From Oxalobacter paeniformigenes (GTDB lineage Bacteria; Pseudomonadota; Gammaproteobacteria; Burkholderiales; Burkholderiaceae_D): a stretch of 64,000 nt of DNA. Both the position numbers and the translations under genes were made by a program. Location of the stretch: positions 434,001 through 498,000 of the forward strand of contig NZ_JAMKYL010000001.1 in assembly GCF_027158465.1 (NCBI RefSeq), given 5' to 3'. The notes beneath the pieces were generated by a model that was not told where the DNA came from, did no database searches, and was given only the letters and a program-made list of their open reading frames with translations. Of this stretch, positions 36,644-44,141 are shown one piece after another; position 1 is the first letter of the stretch, and each line of letters opens with the position of its first letter.

Positions 36644-37393
36644 TCAGCCGGTGCGCTTCGCGGTGATGACGAGGGCGGCGGGCGAGGCGGGGACGGGGGT
36701 TTGGGTGTCGTCGGTGTGCGCCGGTACGGGGGCGTGTTCGGAGAGGCCGGTCAGGGTGAATCCGGCGGTGATGACGCGGTTGACGAGGGTGGCGGTCGTC
36801 CGGTGGCGGCAGGGGGCGGGTTTGCCTTTGGCGGGCGCGCGTTCGCTTTCGTCGAAGTAGCGGGCGAACAGGGTGGCGGCGGATGTGTCGTTGTTGTCCG
36901 TTGCGGTATCGGGTGTGCCTGTGGCGGTGTGAAGGGGGTGTCTGGCGCACAGCACGAGGGTGCCGCCGGGTATGAGGCTGCGATGGATGTGTGCCAGTAC
37001 GGTTTGCGGATCGGGGTGTTCGTCCAGTGCGTAGGCGCAGAGGGCGATGTCGCAGGTTTGCGGTTTTAGTCCGGGGTTTTCGAGGGGGGCACAGCGGTAT
37101 TCCGTCCAGAAGGATGCGTTGTGGCGCAGGGCTTGCCGGATGTGGGGTTCGGAGGCGTCGATGCCGGTGCAGGCGATGGCACCGTGTTCGATGGCGTAGC
37201 GGCAGTGCCAGCCGTCCCGGCAGCCCATGTCCAGCACGCGTTTGCCGCAAAAGTCGGGCATGGCCGGTTCGGGCAGGTGCAGGCGGATGGTTTCGGGGGT
37301 GGTGATGTTGTCAGCTTGTCCGGCTGCCGTTTTCGCGTTTTTCGTCCGTGTGCGTTTGCCGCCGGTACGAGCCGGTTTTACTGGTGTGGACAT
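36644..37393 (-). CDS. SAM-dependent methyltransferase
   Basis: About 249 residues. Motif I is VLDMGCRDGWHCRYAI, acidic loop GIDASE, and motif IV region CDIALCAYALDEHPDP with post-motif block LIPGGTLVLCAR. This is a class I Rossmann methyltransferase of the UbiE/Methyltransf_11 type; the substrate is not indicated. The start at 37393 is one of several possible and has a weak ribosome site; the N-terminal 40 residues are basic and poorly conserved in type. Confidence 0.8.
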   Translation of the reverse strand: MSTPVKPARTGGKRTRTKNAKTAAGQADNITTPETIRLHLPEPAMPDFCGKRVLDMGCRDGWHCRYAIEHGAIACTGIDASEPHIRQALRHNASFWTEYRCAPLENPGLKPQTCDIALCAYALDEHPDPQTVLAHIHRSLIPGGTLVLCARHPLHTATGTPDTATDNNDTSAATLFARYFDESERAPAKGKPAPCRHRTTATLVNRVITAGFTLTGLSEHAPVPAHTDDTQTPVPASPAALVITAKRTG

Positions 37394-37548
37394 CTTGTTT
37401 GTGGATGGCGTCTGGTTGTTTCGGTAACGGTACGGGAGTGTGGCGTCCCGTGCCGGTTTTGTCATTGATATGGATGGTGTTTCCGCGGGATTGTGCAGGG
37501 GATGGCGCGATTTCGCAACGCCCGGAGGCGATGCCGGCGCCTGCCGGT

Positions 37549-38214
37549 TTATGGAATTTGCCTGAGCAGTTGTTCGGCGTCGGTATCGCCCTGATCCGCG
37601 GCTTTTCTCAGCCATTGTCTGGCTTTGGCGGTGTCTTTGGTGACGCCGTCATGACCGTTGAGGTAGAGGGCGCCGAGGATTTTCTGGGCGTTGGCGTCGC
37701 CCGCTTTCGCGGCGCGGGTGTACCAGTAGATGGCTTTGGCGGTGTCCGGCGTGGTGCCTTGTCCTTTCATGTAGGCGGTCGCCAGATAATTTTGTGCGTT
37801 GGTTTCTCCGGCCCGTGCGGCTTTTTCGAACCAGACGAGGGCTTGCCGTTCGTTTTTCGGAACGCCACGTCCTTCCAGATTCATGACGCCCATGAAGGTT
37901 TGTGCGTCGGGATTGCCTGCCCGTGCGGCTTTTTCGAACCAGCGGGCGGCTTCGCTGTCGTTTTGCTTGACGCCGTTGCCGCGGAAGTAGAGAACGCCCA
38001 TCATCGCCTGTGCGTCCGTGTTGCCGGCATTGGCGGCTTTTTCAAGGCATGGCAATGCCTGATCGAACTGGCGGTTTTTGTAGTGCGTCATGCCCTGCCG
38101 GAAGTCGGTTTCACCGGCGGAATAGGCGGTCTTGCTGATGATGACCAGCACCAGGGTCAGAAAGGCGACGATCCAGGGCAGGATCCTGCGTTTGCGGGTG
38201 ATGTTTTTGGACAT
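37549..38214 (-). CDS. Exported Sel1-repeat protein (about 4 repeats)
   Basis: 221 residues. It starts MSKNITRKRRILPWIVAFL, a basic N terminus and hydrophobic core that could be a signal peptide or anchor, to about AYSA. Then comes the half-repeat FRQGMTHYKNRQFDQALPCLEKAANAGN, and four Sel1 units of the AQxxMGVLYFRGNGV type. It shares its layout with the proteins at 42982, 46802 and 50801. Single gene, minus strand; periplasmic scaffold by inference. Confidence 0.85.
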   Translation of the reverse strand: MSKNITRKRRILPWIVAFLTLVLVIISKTAYSAGETDFRQGMTHYKNRQFDQALPCLEKAANAGNTDAQAMMGVLYFRGNGVKQNDSEAARWFEKAARAGNPDAQTFMGVMNLEGRGVPKNERQALVWFEKAARAGETNAQNYLATAYMKGQGTTPDTAKAIYWYTRAAKAGDANAQKILGALYLNGHDGVTKDTAKARQWLRKAADQGDTDAEQLLRQIP

Positions 38215-38634
38215 TCCGGTATGGCTCGTGTAAACGGTTTTCAAAACGGACGCCATGATAACAGGGCTTGCCTTGTGCTCAAAGCGATTTTTGCTTTTTC
38301 GCTGGAAAAAAGGGTGTTTTGCCGTCAGAACACGTGAAATCGGCGGTTTTGGCGGATTTTGACGATTTCTGTCAAAATCGGCTTGCGTGCATGGGCAGTT
38401 TTCGACGCAGGGTAAAAAAAATGATGTTGTGCGGGTGCCGTACCGCGAAACAGGGGGCGTCGGAACAGGGGGCGGCAGCCGTTTGCCGACGGTTCCGGAA
38501 GCGGGGTGCCGATTGTGCAAATGCAAAATGGCGGTTATGTTTACGGCTTGGGTGTCCGGCGGGTCGGGTGTCGCGCTGCCGGACGGTATCGGACAGGAGT
38601 ATCCGGCAGGACGGAAATGCCGGAAAGTGCAGGC
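38215..38634. other. Intergenic stretch upstream of the chromate transporter pair
   Basis: Divergent promoters for the Sel1 gene at 38214 and the transporter at 38635 must lie here. I see no convincing operator or further gene. Confidence 0.45.
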
Positions 38635-39300
38635 ATGACGGTCAGGAACAAACGGTTTTTCTGGGAGCTTTTCATTACGACGTTTCAGCTGAGCGCGTTT
38701 ACGGTCGGGGGCGGTTTCGTGATCGTGCCGCTGATGCGCCGCAAGTTCATCCGCGAAAAACAATGGATCGACGAGGATGAGATGTTAGACCTGACGGCGA
38801 TCGCGCAGTCGGCGCCCGGCTCGATCGCGGTCAATGCGTCCATTTTGCTGGGGTATCGGCTGGCGGGGTTGCGCGGGGTGCTGGTGACGCTGTTCGGGAC
38901 GGTCTTGCCGCCTTTGCTGATTCTCTCGCTGGTGTCGGTGTTTTATGCCGCGTTTCGCCATAACGTGTATGTCGCGCTGGCGATGCGGGGGATGCAGGCC
39001 GGGGTGGCGGCGATCATTCTCGATGTGGTCTGGACGATGGGCAAAAACGTGGTGTCGCGCAAGCGGATTTTGCCGGTTTTCATCATGGTCGGGGCGTTTG
39101 CCGCTGTCTGGCTGCTCGATGTGAATGTGTTTGCCGTGATCGTGGTGTGCGGTCTGATCGGGGTGATCGATACGTTTTACGGCGAACGCCTGCGCCGGAT
39201 ACGGTTCGAGGAGAAAAAGGCGCGCCGCGAGGGCGGACAGGCTCAGGGAGAACCGGCGGACGACGGGCAGGCTGACGGAAAGCGGGGTGACGGGGCATGA
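38635..39300 (+). CDS. Chromate transporter family protein, first half
   Basis: 221 residues, one CHR domain: TTFQLSAFTVGGGFVIVPLM, then IAQSAPGSIAVNASILLGYRLAG (motif PGxxAVN-like) and LPPLLILSLVS, with about five to six hydrophobic segments. Short CHR proteins act as pairs of half-transporters with opposite topology. The last four bases overlap the start of the next gene (ATGA), which fits translational coupling. The start at 38635 is preferred; an in-frame ATG at 38617 adds six residues. Chromate or a related anion is the family substrate; the tail after 195 is charged and possibly cytoplasmic. Confidence 0.88.
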   Translation: MTVRNKRFFWELFITTFQLSAFTVGGGFVIVPLMRRKFIREKQWIDEDEMLDLTAIAQSAPGSIAVNASILLGYRLAGLRGVLVTLFGTVLPPLLILSLVSVFYAAFRHNVYVALAMRGMQAGVAAIILDVVWTMGKNVVSRKRILPVFIMVGAFAAVWLLDVNVFAVIVVCGLIGVIDTFYGERLRRIRFEEKKARREGGQAQGEPADDGQADGKRGDGA

Positions 39301-39881
39301 TTTATCTGGAACTGTTCTGGTGTTTTTTCCAGATCGGCCTGTTTTCCATCGGGGGCGGCTATGCCGCGATGCCGCTGATCCGGCATCAGGTGGTCGAGGT
39401 GCACGACTGGCTGACGATGGCGGAGTTCGCCGACATCATCACGATTTCGCAGATGACGCCCGGACCGATTTCGATCAATTCGGCGACGTTCGTCGGCATC
39501 AATATCGCCGGTATTCCGGGTGCGCTGGTCGCGACGTTCGGTTGTGTGCTGCCGTCGTGCCTGATCGTGCTGGCGCTGGCGTTCGCCTATTACCGTTTCC
39601 GCGGGTTCCGGATGGTCAGGAATGTGTTGTTGCAGTTGCGGGCGGCGGTGGTGTCGATGATCGCGTTCGCCGGTCTGGCGATCGTGTTTCTGGCGTTCTG
39701 GCACAAGGAAACGGCGCCGTCTTTCGCCGATTTCCCCCATACGGACTGGGTGGCGGTGTTCATCTTCGGCGCGGCGCTCGTCGTTTTGCGTCGCTGGCGC
39801 AAGGTCGATCCTATCCATGTGATGCTGGGAACGGGGGTGCTGGGGATCGTGTTGTATCTGTTGCCGTTCTGGGCGAAGTAG
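39297..39881 (+). CDS. Chromate transporter family protein, second half
   Basis: 194 residues. FWCFFQIGLFSIGGGYAAMPLI and ITISQMTPGPISINSATFVG are the CHR-family motifs, and VATFGCVLPSCLIVLALAF follows. It overlaps the previous gene by four bases and is the second half-transporter of the pair. Inner membrane. Such pairs may export chromate or act on other oxyanions. Confidence 0.9.
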   Translation: MIYLELFWCFFQIGLFSIGGGYAAMPLIRHQVVEVHDWLTMAEFADIITISQMTPGPISINSATFVGINIAGIPGALVATFGCVLPSCLIVLALAFAYYRFRGFRMVRNVLLQLRAAVVSMIAFAGLAIVFLAFWHKETAPSFADFPHTDWVAVFIFGAALVVLRRWRKVDPIHVMLGTGVLGIVLYLLPFWAK

Positions 39882-40250
39882 ATTAAAAATTGTATAAAGT
39901 GTATTGACTGTTTCGTTCATGCAACATTGTGTGGCAGTCTGTCCGTGTCCGGAAAATTCCGGTAAACACTATTGGCGGATGTTGATGTGCGCATAACATA
40001 ATGTTTTTAAAAAATCTTTTATATTCATGTACTTTATGTGAGCCGGTTTTGGGAAATTTTCCGGTGAAATCCGGATGAGGTAGGGTACTTTTTTTGTTGC
40101 ATTTGTTTCATTTTTTTGGCATAAACAAACATGTCCGCTAAATAGTGTTTAGCAGAACTGTATTGAACAGTCCTGAACTGTTTGCGGTTGATTCCGTTAC
40201 ATGACATTTTGCCGGTGCGGTCGCGCCGTGCCTGTTTAAGGAAAGTTTTT
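39882..40250. promoter_or_regulatory. A/T-rich upstream region of the autotransporter at 40251
   Basis: The region is clearly richer in A/T than its neighbours. A candidate promoter is TTGCAT (40097-40102), 17 bases, CATAAA (40120-40125). Just downstream is a 6-bp inverted repeat GCTAAA/TTTAGC (40137-40153) that could bind a regulator. AAGGAA lies eight bases before the ATG at 40251. The regulator is unknown. Confidence 0.4.
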
Positions 40251-42479
40251 ATGCCTATCCAATCTGTATTCTGCAAGGCAGGCGTTTTCCGCCTGTCGGT
40301 TCTGTCGGCTGCGCTGGTGGTTGCGTTACCTTCTTTCGCCGCCACCATCGAGGCGGTCGATCCAACCAATTATCCGTACATTATCCAGGGCGGCACTACA
40401 TCGATTGACGATAGCCAGATCACCGTCAGCGGTGCTGATGTCACACTGGCAAACGGAACCGTCGTCCAGAAGCAAGGTGTGGTCGCACGCAGCAACAGCA
40501 GCGACAGGGCGATCATGAATCTGGGGAATGCCGAAACACAATCTGTCCAGATCAATGTGGACAGCAGCGCTTCGACGACTGCTTATGAAGTCACCAGCGG
40601 TGTGACGGCCAATAACGACAGCGCGTCTCTTCCGGGTGGTCTGGTTTCGATCACGGCGAAACAGGTGGATATCAATGTCAGCGGGAACGGCGATGTTTAT
40701 GCGATTTATGCGCAGAACAGAACGACTGATGCAAGCGATCCGAACCAGATCGCGACGGTAGAGATCAATGCGGAAAATACCGTAATCAACGCCACTTCGA
40801 CGCAAGCGGGCAAGGCATCGGGTATCGTGGCGATGTCGCAAGGTATCGTCAAGGTCAACGGCAATCTCGAAGTCAATGCCGATGATGCCATCGTGGCGCG
40901 CGGCGGTGCGATTGTCCGTGTCAACGAGGCAGGGGACAAGACCGTCAAACTCAACGGCAATATCGATTTCAATTTCGACAAGGCGACTTCGGGGACGGTC
41001 GCCGATGCCGATGTGCTGGTCAATCTCAACGGCGCCGGTTCCTACTGGAACGGCAATGCCGTGACGTCCTATGGTACCGGTCAGCCTGGCGATCCGGAGT
41101 ATCTGGAAGTCAGCGGTCTGAAGCTGGGGCTGTCCAACGGGGCACAGTGGAATCCGTCGCTGGTTTCCGAACACGGGGATACGACATCGGGATTGCAGAC
41201 TGTGGCGATCAACGATTTGGCGATGAACGGCGGGGTCATCAATCTCAATCACGGCAGTGCGCAGACGGTCAGGGTGGAAAATCTTTCCGGTACGGGCGGT
41301 ACGGTCAATGTCCGCGCCAGCACGGCAGACGGCACGCAGTTCGATATGGGCAAGCTGGCGGTCGATCAGGTCAGCGGTGATGCCCGCATGGCGGTGAATT
41401 TCACCGGTATTACGGCCGATGATGTGAAGGATATGACGGGGCTGAAAGATGCGGTGCAGGTTACGGGAACCGGAAGTACCGGCAGCCTGACGCAGTTGCA
41501 GAGCGTTCAGGAAGGTATCGTCAACGGGGCGATGACGCAAGTCGTGGACGGTACGGGCAATGTCGTTTCGCAAAGCGAGGCGAAGAATACGGGTACGGAT
41601 GCGCTGCAAATGATCAGCGCGATGAATTTCCTGACGTTCCGTGCGCAGATGAACGATGTGTCGAAGCGGATGGGCGATTTGCGCACGATGCCGCAGGCAG
41701 ATGGCATGTGGGCGAGAGCGATTGCAGGTCAGAGCGAATACAAGAACATCCACAATACGTACCAGACCTTGCAGATCGGCGCGGACAAGCGTATCGGCGA
41801 TTTTTATGTGGGTGCCACGGCCAGTTATACGGACGGTGACGGTTCGCTGGAAAACGGTTCGACTGACGACAAGAATTACAGTTTCGGCCTGTACGGCGGC
41901 TGGATGGGTGAAAGCGGCCAGTATGTGGACGTGATCGTGAAGCGGCACAAGCTCCAGAGCGAATACGATATTTATTACCAGAATGGTGCATCCGGTTCGG
42001 GCAGTATGGATACCTGGGGTACCAGCGCGAGTGTGGAATACGGCTGGCGTCTCGGACTGGGGGACAGCGGTTATTATGTCGAGCCGCAGGCGGAATTGAT
42101 GCTGGGGCATTTGAGCGGGACGAGCTATACCAACCATACGAATCTGGGTAATGCTCGCGTCAAACAGGATGGTATCGATACGGTGGTGGGCCGTCTGGGT
42201 GTCGCGGCGGGCTGGGTATCGCCGGACAAGACCGGCAGTGCGTATGTCCGCGCCAGTGTGTTGCATGACTGGGAAGGCGAGGCCAAAACGCGGGTCAGCA
42301 TGAACGGTCGCAGCATGAGCGAGACGGAAGATATGGGCGGTACCTGGGGTGAATTCGCACTGGGCGGTACGTTCAATATCAACAAGAGTCTGGCGGCTTA
42401 TGGTGAAATCGAAACGACTGCCGGTAATCCGGTCAGAACCACGTATCAGGTATCAGGCGGTATCCGGTACAGTTTCTAG
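40251..42479 (+). CDS. Autotransporter with beta-helix passenger
   Basis: 742 residues. The signal peptide ends at SFA (about residue 28). The passenger (about 30-465) is Asn/Gly/Thr/Val-rich with beta-helix-like repeats and no enzymatic motif. The beta-barrel starts near MNFLTFRAQMNDVSKRMGDLR and ends GGIRYSF, with DGMWARAIAGQSEYKN as the first strand. A terminator follows at 42519. The upstream region is A/T-rich with a candidate promoter. Likely an adhesin; the ligand is unknown. Confidence 0.92.
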   Translation: MPIQSVFCKAGVFRLSVLSAALVVALPSFAATIEAVDPTNYPYIIQGGTTSIDDSQITVSGADVTLANGTVVQKQGVVARSNSSDRAIMNLGNAETQSVQINVDSSASTTAYEVTSGVTANNDSASLPGGLVSITAKQVDINVSGNGDVYAIYAQNRTTDASDPNQIATVEINAENTVINATSTQAGKASGIVAMSQGIVKVNGNLEVNADDAIVARGGAIVRVNEAGDKTVKLNGNIDFNFDKATSGTVADADVLVNLNGAGSYWNGNAVTSYGTGQPGDPEYLEVSGLKLGLSNGAQWNPSLVSEHGDTTSGLQTVAINDLAMNGGVINLNHGSAQTVRVENLSGTGGTVNVRASTADGTQFDMGKLAVDQVSGDARMAVNFTGITADDVKDMTGLKDAVQVTGTGSTGSLTQLQSVQEGIVNGAMTQVVDGTGNVVSQSEAKNTGTDALQMISAMNFLTFRAQMNDVSKRMGDLRTMPQADGMWARAIAGQSEYKNIHNTYQTLQIGADKRIGDFYVGATASYTDGDGSLENGSTDDKNYSFGLYGGWMGESGQYVDVIVKRHKLQSEYDIYYQNGASGSGSMDTWGTSASVEYGWRLGLGDSGYYVEPQAELMLGHLSGTSYTNHTNLGNARVKQDGIDTVVGRLGVAAGWVSPDKTGSAYVRASVLHDWEGEAKTRVSMNGRSMSETEDMGGTWGEFALGGTFNINKSLAAYGEIETTAGNPVRTTYQVSGGIRYSF

Positions 42480-42518
42480 GACGATACCATCTCCGGCAGT
42501 AAACGGGCGGTGGCAGGC

Positions 42519-42553
42519 AACCCTGTTCCCATTTGACGGGAACAGGGTTTTTT
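42519..42553 (+). terminator. Rho-independent terminator of the autotransporter gene
   Basis: Perfect 12-bp stem AACCCTGTTCCC with GGGAACAGGGTT around ATTTGAC, followed by T residues, 40 bases after the stop. Confidence 0.88.
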
Positions 42554-42587
42554 CATGGGAAAACGGGAGTCGGTGAAGGGCGACGGG

Positions 42588-42680
42588 AATGCCTGCCGGA
42601 CGGGCAGGGGGTGCAAGCTGTTGTCAGGCAAGGGAAAAGCCGTTTTGTTCACGGGGTTGTCCACAGGAAACGGGGATAAG
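42588..42680 (+). repeat. Dispersed intergenic repeat, copy D
   Basis: 93 bp. Blocks AATGCC, GGGGGTGCAAG, GGCAAGGGAAAAGCCG, TTGTTCACGGG, TTGTCCACAG (42657-42666) and GAAACGGGGATAAG match the other copies. Confidence 0.85.
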
Positions 42681-42770
42681 GTGACCGCTGGTGTCCGATG
42701 GCGGTTGCGTCAGGATGGGGCAGTCCGGGATAATGCCGCCCGTTTTTTCGCGGGTTTGGCTGTTTTTTTG

Positions 42771-42798
42771 CATGATGGATGCATGATGGATGCATGAT
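42771..42798. repeat. 11-bp tandem repeat
   Basis: CATGATGGATG twice in perfect succession followed by a partial third copy (CATGATGG), in non-coding DNA. Confidence 0.75.
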
Positions 42799-42981
42799 GG
42801 CTTGCGATGGCGGCATGATCGTGACGGTTGGCGGTTGTATGCGCGGTTTTTCGGGGGGCTGTGGCGCGTGCGGTCGGTGGCGGGCGGCGCGGTGTATGGT
42901 GACGGTAGTGAAAACGGCCGGTTTTTCCGGAAAAACGCGATGGCGGAATGCCGGGCAGTTTTCTGCCCGGACAGGGGGCGG

Positions 42982-43908
42982 TTATTCTGCGGACGATGCC
43001 GTTTCCGGGGCGTTTGGGGTGGTGGTGTCGTTGCCGAGCAGGTCGTTGAGGGTGTCTTGTGCGTCGGCATCGCCTGCGATGGCGGCTTTCTGGAGCCAGT
43101 AGGAGGCTTTGGCAGGGTCTTTTTCGACGCCGATGCCCCGGTAGTAGAGGGTGCCGAGGAAGGTTTGGGCGTCTGTGTTGCCGCCTGTCGCCGCTTTTTC
43201 AAGCCATTCGGCGGCTTTTTGCGGGTCGCGTGTGGTGGCTTGTCCGGAGAAGTACATCATGCCGAGGGCGGCTTGTGCGTTGGCGTCGCCCCGTTCGGCG
43301 GCTTGCGAGAACCGGCGGAAGGCTTCTTCGGTGTTGGCCGGCAGTTCTTTGCCGTCCAGATACAGGATGCCGAGGAAGGTCGCGGCGTCGTTTTCGCCCT
43401 GGTCGGCGGCGCGTACCAGCCAGCGTTCGGCCTGTGTCATGTTCCGGAAGGTGCCGACGCCTTTGGCGTACATGATGCCGACGAGTGTCTGGGCGGGGGC
43501 GAAGTCTTGTTCGGCGGCCTTTTCAAACCATGTTTTGGCGGTCGTGAAGTCCTGTTCGACGCCCTGGCCACGGCTGTAGAGCATGCCGAGGAAGGTTTGG
43601 GCGTCCGCGCGTCCCTGGCGGGCGGCTTTTTCAAACCATTTTTTGGCTTTGCGGTAGTTTTGCGAAACGCCCAGTCCTTCCATGTACATCAGACCGAGGG
43701 CGGCTTGCGCTTTGGCGTTGCCTTTGATGGCGGCGCGTTTGAGCAGGGGGGCGGCTTCGTGGTACTGCTGGTTCTGGTACAGGCGTATGCCTTCGTTTTT
43801 TTCTTCGGCGGCGATGGCCGGTGTGGCGGCGGGCAGCAGGCAGCAGGCAAGGACAAGCCGCGAGGCCCATCGGGTGAACGGGTTGTTCGTGAAAATCGGG
43901 CGAAACAT
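42982..43908 (-). CDS. Exported Sel1-repeat protein (about 6 repeats)
   Basis: 308 residues. The signal peptide ends at AIA (about residue 33), then NEGIRLYQNQQYHEAAPLLKRAA and six Sel1 units with AQTFLGMLY-type starts and WFEKAA turns. Residues after 290 are polar. It is very similar in layout to 50801-51700 and 37549-38214, which suggests local gene duplication. It converges on the autotransporter at 40251. Periplasmic scaffold by inference. Confidence 0.87.
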   Translation of the reverse strand: MFRPIFTNNPFTRWASRLVLACCLLPAATPAIAAEEKNEGIRLYQNQQYHEAAPLLKRAAIKGNAKAQAALGLMYMEGLGVSQNYRKAKKWFEKAARQGRADAQTFLGMLYSRGQGVEQDFTTAKTWFEKAAEQDFAPAQTLVGIMYAKGVGTFRNMTQAERWLVRAADQGENDAATFLGILYLDGKELPANTEEAFRRFSQAAERGDANAQAALGMMYFSGQATTRDPQKAAEWLEKAATGGNTDAQTFLGTLYYRGIGVEKDPAKASYWLQKAAIAGDADAQDTLNDLLGNDTTTPNAPETASSAE

Positions 43909-44141
43909 GGCGAAATCTTGTGTATGACGGTATTTCGTGTGTGGCGATGATAGCAAAGCGGACGCGTGGTTGCGTAGCGGTTGGGGCTAAAGTGTTGTTT
44001 TGCAGCCATATTTCATGATGGAAAAACGGTTTGCGATGAGGGGGAACGGATGGATGTGCCGGGCGGCGCGTGCCGGGGGATGCGAAAGCGGACCCGGCGC
44101 CCGCCTGACGGCCGGTGCCGGTATCGTGGGGTGGACGGTAT

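Larger units (their letters stand above)
42480..42981. other. Intergenic stretch with terminator, repeat copy D and a short tandem repeat
   Basis: No supported gene. It holds the terminator 42519-42553, dispersed repeat D (42588-42680) and the tandem repeat 42771-42798. The two flanking genes converge here. Confidence 0.6.

Noticed and set aside
40326..42266. 646-residue minus strand frame opposite the autotransporter at 40251
   Set aside because: Ile/Arg/His-rich without any domain; the + strand has a signal peptide and a barrel.
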